From NCBI GenBank assembly GCA_027347545.1, contig DAIEQT010000023.1:1-6956 (forward strand): DNA of 6,956 nt, given 5' to 3'. The notes under the pieces were generated by a model. That model was not told the origin of the DNA. It saw only the letters and a list, made by a program, of their open reading frames with translations, and searched no databases. Both the position numbers and the translations under genes were made by a program. Positions 1 to 5,590 of the stretch are shown one piece after another. The DNA comes from Ignavibacteria bacterium. GTDB taxonomy: Bacteria > Bacteroidota > Ignavibacteria > Ignavibacteriales > Melioribacteraceae. The stretch's first letter is position 1, and each line of letters starts with the position of its first letter.

Positions 1-460
1 CTACAATGTAGGTCGAAACTCCGTTTCGACCGCTTGTCGGCGATTCGGAGAATCGCCCAACATTTATTGGTGTGAAGACCATATGCACATGATTCGGCAT
101 AATAGTGTAAGCAATTAGTTCGTATGTATTTCCATCGTAAAAATGAATTGCCTCTTTTACCTTTTCGGCAACCGCTTGTTGGATTAACCACCTTGCTTTA
201 CTTCTATACTTGTCTAAAATCGAATCAAACTTTTCAAAATAACTCGTTTGATAGTTCCGATACTGTTCCTTTTTTACTTTTTGATCTTCTATACCGGAAA
301 TTAATTTCAGTTGTGCTTCATGCTCAGTCTTTAATTTCTGTATCACGTAGAACGGCAGCGAACCCGTTAATCTGAACGTTACAAAGAATGTGCAACCCGG
401 TGGCTGATAATGAGGAAGGTGTCTTTGATAAAATATTTTTATTTCATCCCCGTGTGTCAT
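1..460 (-). CDS. REP-associated Y1 (HUH) transposase, RAYT/IS200-like, 3' end outside the window
   Basis: This is a partial gene that starts with ATG at 460-458 and remains open to base 1 (153 residues visible). Read by hand, the protein starts MTHGDEIKIFYQRHLPHYQP, followed by PGCTFFVTFRLTGSLP. This RHLPHYxPPGxxxFVTFRL opening is typical of REP-associated tyrosine transposases. The metal-binding HUH motif is seen as MPNHVHMVFT at residues 121-130, with H124 and H126. Members of this family make single-strand nicks at hairpins using one tyrosine; that tyrosine and the rest of the C-terminus lie beyond the window. Just after the HUH motif (from residue 135) the frame runs through a REP-like palindromic element and gives GRFSESPTSG and onward, which is not usual family sequence. 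No clear Shine-Dalgarno precedes the ATG. The frame stays open further upstream through another hairpin, so an earlier GTG start is possible. Family call is firm; whether the gene is still functional is unknown. Confidence 0.85.
   Translation of the reverse strand, partial: MTHGDEIKIFYQRHLPHYQPPGCTFFVTFRLTGSLPFYVIQKLKTEHEAQLKLISGIEDQKVKKEQYRNYQTSYFEKFDSILDKYRSKARWLIQQAVAEKVKEAIHFYDGNTYELIAYTIMPNHVHMVFTPINVGRFSESPTSGRNGVSTYIV
5..64 (-). repeat. REP-like twin-hairpin element, copy A (inside the transposase frame)
   Basis: Two perfect hairpins lie side by side. One has a 9-bp stem, GGTCGAAAC (11-19) with GTTTCGACC (23-31), loop TCC. The other has an 8-bp stem, GGCGATTC (39-46) with GAATCGCC (50-57), loop GGA. 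The outer flanks AATGT (5-9) and ACATT (60-64) are also complementary, so the whole element can fold as a three-way junction. It lies in the coding frame of the RAYT gene, directly after the HUH motif. The sequence CTACAATGTAG at the very edge hints that another unit may follow outside the window. Confidence 0.8.
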
Positions 461-499
461 AACTATTCTTTTTAGGTCACCGTTTACTTCCACCCTTTC

Positions 500-520
500 G
501 GGCGATTCAGAGAATCGCCC
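500..520 (-). repeat. REP-like single hairpin, copy B
   Basis: A perfect 9-bp stem, GGGCGATTC (500-508) with GAATCGCCC (512-520), loop AGA. It matches the second hairpin of copy A in stem and in the flanking TACATT, but the partner CGAAA-type hairpin is missing, so this is a half element. It sits 40 bases upstream of the RAYT start codon, in the position of the 5' leader, and could shape transposase mRNA or be a binding target for the enzyme. Confidence 0.7.
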
Positions 521-669
521 TACATTTGCACCGTATTTCAGAATTTCATTTCAACCAAAGCAATTTAGTGTTTTGTCCGTCTCTGCGCAAAATCACTTTA
601 TAATCTATTTTCTTCAATGGCGCTTCTTGATTAGTTTACTCGGCTTCAGTAGCGCTTGCAGATTGAGAC

Positions 670-721
670 TGTACGACGAAATTCCATTTCGTCCATGGGC
701 GATTTGAAAAATCGCCGTACA
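670..721 (-). repeat. REP-like twin-hairpin element, copy C
   Basis: Hairpin one is GACGAAAT (675-682) with ATTTCGTC (686-693), loop TCC. Hairpin two is GGCGATTT (698-705) with AAATCGCC (709-716), loop GAA. The outer TGTAC (670-674) pairs with GTACA (717-721). Stem sequences differ from copy A at several places, yet both sides change together so pairing is kept. It lies downstream of the four-gene operon in its direction of transcription and could slow or stop readthrough, but no run of T follows either stem, so it is not a classical intrinsic terminator. Confidence 0.75.
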
Positions 722-797
722 ATTAAGGGTGAGGTTGAAAAATTATTTTAGAACACAGCGCGGCTACGGTTTATGCAGCTTCTGTAGCGGTGATGCA

Positions 798-1673
798 TTA
801 AATACTTGAACTGTTATCCTCTGCCTTTTCCTGAAGCTGTTTCAGAGTCACCCCTTTCGAAGTTTTCCACCAGTCTCGCCCGTTAATATTTGCACCAAGA
901 AGGAAAGTAGCCGCTAAAGAAGGAGATGAAAATTCAAAGTCTTGTGATAATTCCAAATACTGGTCATCATGTCTTACCAAGAGACCGTTTTTCATGAAGT
1001 CATTACGGAGATCAATTACATATGAATGAATTGAGGGAACCGTTTCCATCACACAAGTTGCACCTTTCATTACCACAAAACCATCTTCAGACTCATAACC
1101 TTTAGCTTTGACACCTTTGTTCGTAAGTATAAGTATTTGACGTTGCTGAGGTTTTAATTCCGGTTTCTCAAAAACAGAAACTCCTAAAACAGGAAAACAT
1201 AATAGCATTTCATCAAGAAATGCTTCCATATCTGATTGCTCTGCCTCAGATAATGAAGGTGCACTTGGATCATTTTGATTATCAAGTTTACATCGTTTCG
1301 CTTCTTTCGCAATGCTTATTAGACGATGTTCCAAATATTCAATATGAGCTTTGTTAAGATTCAAATCTTTGCTTGTAAAGAAATAAGCAACTGTCCAAAA
1401 ATCTTTTTTTGAATGGTGATCTTCTAATCTTCCCTTTACTGGATCACCTTCACCAATGTACACTATAGGTAAATCAGAAGTATCCGACGGCCCAATTAAA
1501 ACATAAACAGCAGCTCGAGAAAATTCTATTCGATCCTTAACGCTTGATAATCTTGGACGTGGACAAACTACCCCAAGGCCTATCCAATTTGACTTCTCGA
1601 CAAACTTAAGTCCAGATGGGTTGCCTTCTGCGAGGAAAATACGAATGGAAAAAGATCGATGTTGATGTTCCAT
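798..1673 (-). CDS. GIY-YIG nuclease-fold protein with C-terminal DUF4357
   Basis: A 291-residue protein with a GIY-YIG core at about residues 54-132. The GIY strand appears as AVYVLIG (55-61), the YIG strand as VYIGEG (71-76), the catalytic arginine as GRLEDH (R82), the likely metal-binding glutamate in YLEHRL (E115), and a conserved asparagine near LDNQN (130-134). The segment LSEAEQSDMEAFLDEM (141-156) is a usual link in this subfamily. The C-terminus has the DUF4357 signature: FSSPSLAATFLLG (248-260), then NGRDWWK and GVTLKQL. GIY-YIG enzymes cut DNA with one metal ion; some are type II restriction enzymes (Eco29kI, Hpy188I), others repair or homing nucleases. Substrate is not predictable here. 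All catalytic positions appear present, so an active nuclease is plausible. It is the last gene of the operon, 2 bp after the methyltransferase stop, which favours a restriction-like role paired with that enzyme. Family call is firm, role is inferred. Confidence 0.88.
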   Translation of the reverse strand: MEHQHRSFSIRIFLAEGNPSGLKFVEKSNWIGLGVVCPRPRLSSVKDRIEFSRAAVYVLIGPSDTSDLPIVYIGEGDPVKGRLEDHHSKKDFWTVAYFFTSKDLNLNKAHIEYLEHRLISIAKEAKRCKLDNQNDPSAPSLSEAEQSDMEAFLDEMLLCFPVLGVSVFEKPELKPQQRQILILTNKGVKAKGYESEDGFVVMKGATCVMETVPSIHSYVIDLRNDFMKNGLLVRHDDQYLELSQDFEFSSPSLAATFLLGANINGRDWWKTSKGVTLKQLQEKAEDNSSSI

Positions 1674-1675
1674 GC

Positions 1676-2809
1676 TTAAACCTTCTTAGGTTTCAGTAAA
1701 AGTATTAACTCATTTGCGTTTCTGCGTGCGTCTCGCCCTGCTGCATTTTGATCTCCATTACTTCTTCCACCGAGCGAACTAAATTTACTTTCAACAGATT
1801 GCTCTTTAATCGAAAAATATTTTTCTGCAGTCTCTCTAACAATTTCACCTGAAAGTCCATTAGAACATTGGTGGTCTGGATATGTAAGAATTGCTTTAGC
1901 TTTTCTTGAGGAGATCTTCTTTAATAATTCGTCGAGAGCAGTCTGTGATTCTGAAATTATACTATATTTTGAACGCGGCCTCAGTTTTGGATCAGGGTAA
2001 CGACCAACACCAGAAACATCACCACATTTACCCCGTGCTATAGTTTCGAGGACATGATAAAAGCGACTATAATGAACACCGGAATAAGGTGGATCAATGA
2101 ATACCAAATCATTTTCTTTTAGCCGGGAAGCAATCTTATTTGCGTCTGCAACTTCTGCTACTCCTTTCTTTTTAGCCGAACGTGTTGCAAGAGAAGAAAA
2201 AATATTTTTTGTGACATGTGGAATATCTTTCTTCCATGCCTCTGCTAGATAAGGCTTTGCGGTTTTGGTTGGTTGAAAGGGTTGAGCTGTATGTCCAGGG
2301 GAGGCTGCACATTGGCTTGCAGCTTGAATTAATGCCGATAACGCTACTGTTCTTATTGTTTTATCTTTTGGTAAAGTAGTGCGCAGTGCATCTATCCATA
2401 CAGTCTGTAAAGGGCTAAAATAATGACCCCCATAAGCTTTAGTTATTGGAAGTTCATTCTGTCTTGCTGCCCAATTGCGACAATCATCAACAACACGTTG
2501 CGTGATTTTTTTTGTTGAAGGTATCCTATAGTGCCTTTTAATTTCCTTAGCCCTTTTCTCCCATTGATTCCAAACCGGTTGCCACTCTATTTCTTCGTCA
2601 CGACTAATGATTGCATTGGAAACAATGGTACTAAATAATTGAAGATCAAAAGCCTTTACGTGCACTTCATAGTTTTCCGCAACATGAGCAGCAACGATGC
2701 CGGAACCTGTAAAGGCATCAAAAAATCTATTCGAATCAACTATTTCTTTCTTAATAAGTTTACCCAATCCATTCTTCAGCATTAATCTTTTGGAACCCAT
2801 GTATTTCAT
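1676..2809 (-). CDS. D12-class adenine-specific DNA methyltransferase
   Basis: A 377-residue protein that most likely transfers a methyl group from S-adenosylmethionine to N6 of adenine in DNA. Motif X is YMGSK (3-7), the SAM-binding motif I is FDAFTGSG (30-37), and the catalytic motif IV is DPPY (239-242), followed by SGVHYSRFYHVLE. This X-I-(recognition)-IV order is that of the D12 (Dam/DpnM-like) family. The long stretch between residues 70 and 230, including GHTAQPFQPTKT (172-183), should hold the target recognition part. Dam-type enzymes are usually near 270-280 residues, so about 100 extra residues are present, partly after motif IV (GVGRYPDPKLRP, FSSLGG near 343-348). The start is 10 bp after the preceding stop, with only a weak RBS, which points to coupling. 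In context it may protect host DNA from the GIY-YIG protein, or place the mark that the module reads. The recognition sequence cannot be told from the protein. Confidence 0.93.
   Translation of the reverse strand: MKYMGSKRLMLKNGLGKLIKKEIVDSNRFFDAFTGSGIVAAHVAENYEVHVKAFDLQLFSTIVSNAIISRDEEIEWQPVWNQWEKRAKEIKRHYRIPSTKKITQRVVDDCRNWAARQNELPITKAYGGHYFSPLQTVWIDALRTTLPKDKTIRTVALSALIQAASQCAASPGHTAQPFQPTKTAKPYLAEAWKKDIPHVTKNIFSSLATRSAKKKGVAEVADANKIASRLKENDLVFIDPPYSGVHYSRFYHVLETIARGKCGDVSGVGRYPDPKLRPRSKYSIISESQTALDELLKKISSRKAKAILTYPDHQCSNGLSGEIVRETAEKYFSIKEQSVESKFSSLGGRSNGDQNAAGRDARRNANELILLLKPKKV
1681..1686 (-). promoter_or_regulatory. Ribosome binding site of the GIY-YIG gene, embedded in the methyltransferase 3' end
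   Basis: AGAAGG on the minus strand lies 7 nt before the ATG at 1673. It overlaps the Lys-Lys-Val codons that end the methyltransferase, so ribosomes finishing that gene pass directly over the site. This supports the chosen start and suggests coupled synthesis of the two enzymes. Confidence 0.7.
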
Positions 2810-2819
2810 AACATCACTA

Positions 2820-3659
2820 TCAAATTGAATGTATTAATTGTGGTTTTATTCTTTGGAAGTCTATAATGTCACGACACCAACTTGGATTTCTATGGACTGA
2901 CCAAAATCTATTTGAACCTCCCAAAGCATTGTCTAAAAGCTCTCTAAAATATACTAGACGATGATAAGCAACTATCTGAACAGAGTCTATATCTGGATAT
3001 TTTGTTCTCATCGGGATGGGATAAGACTTTATCTCAATTTTAGAGATGTATTCAATTCGTTTCTTTAATTCAATATAAGCTAGAGGTGAAAAATTAGGAA
3101 ATTTATTCAGATGATCTACATATGTTGCAAAATTCCGATGTCCTGCATCAGAAATATCAGAATCTTCAGGATTAATTGTGAATAATTGCTCATTAGATAA
3201 AAATGGATGTTCTTTAATCTTATTCCAATAAAAAGAATGTTCCCGATTTTTGCCTTTTTTGTAATTACAAATAAAGCCAGCTCGAGAAGATTGTAAACTT
3301 ACAGCAAAACTTTTACTTCGTAATTGGTAGAAACCTAATAAATGAGCTATAGCTCGAACCGAATAGTGGCTTGAATAGTAACCAGAAATAGACACCCATA
3401 ATGGGCTTACATTTATGAGTGCAGTGGATACTAGAAAACTATGGATAGCTCTTAACCACATTTCAATTGATGCTGTCGCAAAAAGTTTTACAATTTCTGG
3501 ATGAACTTGTACATCGAATGAATCTTGTTTAACTATATTTTTACTAAGACCATCTGTAATTTTATCTAGCTTTTGGGACATTATCCCATGTGGGGGAAAT
3601 GTGCCTTCTTGTGTTCGCAAGGTTTCAAATAGCTTCTGAATTTGAGCTTCAAATGTCAT
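2820..3659 (-). CDS. Unrecognised 279-residue operon protein
   Basis: I do not recognise this family. The protein has no signal peptide and no obvious membrane segment. It appears largely helical in its first half; residues 64-114 hold the most patterned segment, with MWLRAIHSFL (67-76), a run of hydrophobic positions, then SGYYSSHYSVRAIAHLLGFY (92-111). The paired tyrosines followed by aromatic and small residues recall the helix of HEPN-type proteins, but no clean Rx4-6H motif could be placed, so this is only a resemblance. The second half is rich in Lys, Arg and aromatic residues, with many His (GHRNFATYVDH 173-183, SVHRNPSWCRD 254-264), which could suit nucleic-acid binding. Its ATG overlaps the stop of the DGQHR gene (ATGA), so the two are probably translated together and may form a complex. 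Start choice is fixed by that overlap. Confidence 0.8.
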   Translation of the reverse strand: MTFEAQIQKLFETLRTQEGTFPPHGIMSQKLDKITDGLSKNIVKQDSFDVQVHPEIVKLFATASIEMWLRAIHSFLVSTALINVSPLWVSISGYYSSHYSVRAIAHLLGFYQLRSKSFAVSLQSSRAGFICNYKKGKNREHSFYWNKIKEHPFLSNEQLFTINPEDSDISDAGHRNFATYVDHLNKFPNFSPLAYIELKKRIEYISKIEIKSYPIPMRTKYPDIDSVQIVAYHRLVYFRELLDNALGGSNRFWSVHRNPSWCRDIIDFQRIKPQLIHSI

Positions 3660-5032
3660 TGAGAAATTTGTTCTCTCGAAAAATATTTATTGACAAAAGA
3701 TTTATTCTCTTCCGCTATAACACTAACTCGTTCTGGTCTTAATCGTGCAGTCTTTCTTCCCTTAGTTGAAGCCCATAGTAAATCTCTGAAATTGGCAATT
3801 CCCCCACTTCCTAAAAAACCTCTCTTCTTGAATTTATCTTTATCGATAAAAATTCCGTTATCAAGGAGCCCAGCATTCTGTGCTATTAACTTTAGAAAGC
3901 TAATAAGCACTTCACTTGCTTTATCTGAAATTAAAACAACTTTCTTTGTACGTAATTTCCAAAGTAACGCTGGAATTAATGCAAGAACTGAAACTAATAC
4001 ACGACCCTGATAAACTACGTTAGCCGGACTTAATTCTTTTTCTTCATGAGATATAGGATTTTCGAATCTTCCACTTGCTTGAAGCCATGAATTCAAACAT
4101 TGTGAAATAAATTCTGTTTGGCTGTTAATGTTGTTAATACCGTTTATTCTTAATACTTCAAGGATATCCTCAATAGCATTATTTAACGTTGCTAAAGTAA
4201 TTACATCTTTAAAACCAAACTTGATCCCAGGAATTTGAATCATGCCTACTAGTGGTCCAGTTTCAAGCATGAGTCTCCTGCCAATATCTTGAGCCCTTTC
4301 CTTATCATCCAGCGTTTTACGATCTCCACGAGCAGTTGGGAAAAGATCAGCGACTAAAGATCTATCAACTTTCTTTTGGTAAAAATTTACATCAATAAAA
4401 ATTTGTGCTTGTAACCTGGGTTTTCCTACTGGATCAAGATCCAAAAAGACTTCAGCAGCTAAATCCCAAGTTGCATTAGGATTGTTTTCCTGTAATATTT
4501 TAAGTGCAAGATAAGCACCGTTGACTCTATGTTGACCATCTATAACAGAAAAAAACAATTTGGGATCTTTCTCATCAAAACTTAAAACTCCAGCACGTTT
4601 CTTTTCACCATTAATCTCTTTTTCTCTTAATTCAGCCCCATTGATATGAACTAATATATTTGAGAATACACGATACTCACTTCTTTCAAAACCAATTACT
4701 TTACTGATTTTGGGTGGCCACTCCCTACCCGGTTCATTTTTTCTAGGTTCATAAATATTATTGAAGTATTTATCTAATTTGGTGGGTGCATCAACAATCT
4801 CACATTGGAGTAAATAAGCAGCAATTTGTGCAACTCTTTTCCAATCTAAAGAACGTTGAATAGCTTTTACTTTATCTGCGTTTCTGTGCGGGACATGGGG
4901 GGTACCCGGCCACCATTGCATAAGTTTTTCTACAGGCAACGCGCAAAGGCAATGTTTATATTCAGCGTATTCTTTGGTAAGAAATGGATTTTCTGGAACT
5001 ATTACAGATATCTCTTGAATTGAATCTGGCAT
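3656..5032 (-). CDS. DGQHR-domain protein (DndB-like, ParB/sulfiredoxin-type fold expected)
   Basis: A 458-residue protein carrying the name-giving motif at 165-169 inside FFSVIDGQHRVNGAY, preceded by a region of strands and short loops (RVFSNILVHING, 121-132). After it come VFLDLDP (195-201) and the segment IDVNFYQKKVDRSL (213-226), which is usual in the family. DGQHR proteins include DndB, the regulator of phosphorothioate DNA modification, and DpdB of the 7-deazaguanine DNA system; they are related to the ParB/Srx fold. At 458 residues this protein is longer than DndB proteins as I recall them, with an extra C-terminal helical part. No sulfur-transfer genes (dndACDE) or 7-deazaguanine genes are nearby, so it probably serves a different modification, most likely the adenine methylation of its own operon. 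It is the first gene of the operon, with a good RBS, consistent with a regulator or sensor. Family is firm; function is inferred. Confidence 0.88.
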   Translation of the reverse strand: MPDSIQEISVIVPENPFLTKEYAEYKHCLCALPVEKLMQWWPGTPHVPHRNADKVKAIQRSLDWKRVAQIAAYLLQCEIVDAPTKLDKYFNNIYEPRKNEPGREWPPKISKVIGFERSEYRVFSNILVHINGAELREKEINGEKKRAGVLSFDEKDPKLFFSVIDGQHRVNGAYLALKILQENNPNATWDLAAEVFLDLDPVGKPRLQAQIFIDVNFYQKKVDRSLVADLFPTARGDRKTLDDKERAQDIGRRLMLETGPLVGMIQIPGIKFGFKDVITLATLNNAIEDILEVLRINGINNINSQTEFISQCLNSWLQASGRFENPISHEEKELSPANVVYQGRVLVSVLALIPALLWKLRTKKVVLISDKASEVLISFLKLIAQNAGLLDNGIFIDKDKFKKRGFLGSGGIANFRDLLWASTKGRKTARLRPERVSVIAEENKSFVNKYFSREQISQ

Positions 5033-5039
5033 TGTTTAT

Positions 5040-5043
5040 CCTC
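5040..5043 (-). promoter_or_regulatory. Ribosome binding site of the DGQHR gene
   Basis: GAGG on the minus strand, 7 nt before the ATG at 5032. It is among the best Shine-Dalgarno matches in the window and supports this start for the first gene of the operon. Confidence 0.65.
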
Positions 5044-5057
5044 GTTGCAATTGTAAA

Positions 5058-5065
5058 TAAATATA
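5058..5065 (-). promoter_or_regulatory. Possible promoter -7/-10 element of the four-gene operon
   Basis: TATATTTA in an A+T-rich leader, 25 bases before the start codon, resembles both the TAnnTTTG box of Bacteroidota and a sigma-70 -10 box. No convincing upstream partner (TTTG or TTGACA at the right distance) was found, so this is a weak call. Confidence 0.2.
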
Positions 5066-5199
5066 AATACTAAAAACTATCATTCGACCGCCCCTTAGTG
5101 GCAAATGCAAGTTAGAATAAAATCCAAACTATATCAAAAGAAATTTTGGGTTATAAAAAGGAAAGGTCAAAAGTGAGACGTGAAAGGCAAAAAGATAAA

Positions 5200-5234
5200 C
5201 TGATGGCTAATGGCTGATAGCTGAACGCTGACGG
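5200..5234. repeat. Degenerate 7-bp microsatellite, five units
   Basis: Five consecutive heptamers fit CTRANNG without any gap; the first is CTGATGG. A shorter run of two related-looking but different heptamers (GTGAGAC then GTGAAAG) lies at 5173-5186. Such arrays usually arise by replication slippage; no function is suggested. Confidence 0.7.
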
Positions 5235-5306
5235 CAAGCAGCTTCTCCTCCAATCCCCTAAAAACCCTCATTTCTCCCCCAAAACGCATATTTACCCCTC
5301 CGGAAA

Positions 5307-5579
5307 GTCTTCACAACCCTTTGGAAAGTCTTCCCGACCCTTTGAAAACCTTTCCTGACCCATTTGAAAGTCTTCCGAAGTCATTTAAAAGTCTTCCCAA
5401 GCCGTTGGAAAGTCTTCCCAAGTCATTTAAAGGTCTTCCCAAGCCGTTGGAAACTATATTTGATTCGCTGGAAACTCTTCCGAAGTCATTTGAAGGTCTT
5501 CCCAAGCCGTTGGAAAGTCTTCCGGAGTCATTTGAAAATCGTCATTAGTCATTGGAAAGATTTCGCAACTCGCCGGAAA
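5307..5579. repeat. 21-bp tandem repeat array, 13 units, no spacers
   Basis: Thirteen units of exactly 21 bp follow each other with no insertion or deletion. The commonest form begins GTCTTCC and ends TTGGAAA; three units (5391, 5433, 5496) are identical. Two types alternate for much of the array: one with CAAGCCG in the middle, the other with GAAGTCA or CAAGTCA followed by TTTRAAR. The unit at 5454 is of the first type but diverged and breaks the alternation. Units at both ends are more degenerate than those in the middle, as in ageing slippage arrays. The junction GGAAAGTCTTCC is a near-palindrome. The array begins 11 bases after the argS stop. The 21-bp period equals two turns of B-DNA, which would place each unit on the same helix face. 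Confidence 0.95.
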
Positions 5580-5590
5580 TCATTCCCGAT

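Larger units (their letters stand above)
461..797. other. Intergenic stretch between the operon and the RAYT gene
   Basis: No intact gene is seen in these 337 bases. They hold REP-like copies B and C. On the minus strand, bases 546-635 read as a 29-residue open stretch ending KKIDYKVILRRDGQ plus ten further residues before a TGA. It has a protein-like composition but no start codon or RBS, and may be a decayed gene end or chance. Between 722 and 797 no further structure could be recognised. Confidence 0.6.
798..5032 (-). other. Predicted four-gene operon (candidate DNA modification/defence module)
   Basis: Four minus-strand genes follow each other with no room for separate promoters: a 4-bp overlap, a 10-bp gap and a 2-bp gap. 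Order of transcription is DGQHR protein, unknown protein, adenine methyltransferase, GIY-YIG protein. A clear RBS precedes the first and the last gene, while the middle two lack a strong one and probably rely on translational coupling. Joint expression is inferred from layout only. Confidence 0.8.
5033..5590. other. Non-coding stretch between argS and the operon
   Basis: These 558 bases hold, from right to left, the 21-bp tandem array, an unremarkable C-rich segment (about 5237-5306), a 7-bp microsatellite, and the A+T-rich leader of the operon. Open frames inside it exist on both strands, but they follow from the 21-bp periodicity (21 is a multiple of three) and have no family resemblance or RBS, so none is called as a gene. 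No stem followed by a T-run was seen downstream of argS. Confidence 0.7.

Noticed and set aside
124..375. Plus-strand 83-residue open frame
   Set aside because: It is antisense to the RAYT gene, which has clear family motifs.
671..720. Intrinsic terminator of the operon
   Set aside because: The stems are perfect but no T-run follows on the minus strand, and the same structure recurs as a REP-like element elsewhere.
3690..4010. Plus-strand 106-residue open frame
   Set aside because: Antisense to the C-terminal part of the DGQHR gene, with no RBS or recognisable domain.
3656..5032. Complete Dnd phosphorothioation system
   Set aside because: Only a DndB-like protein is present; no DndA, C, D or E homologue is encoded in the window.
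5307..5579. CRISPR array
   Set aside because: Units follow each other directly with no variable spacers, and the period is only 21 bp.
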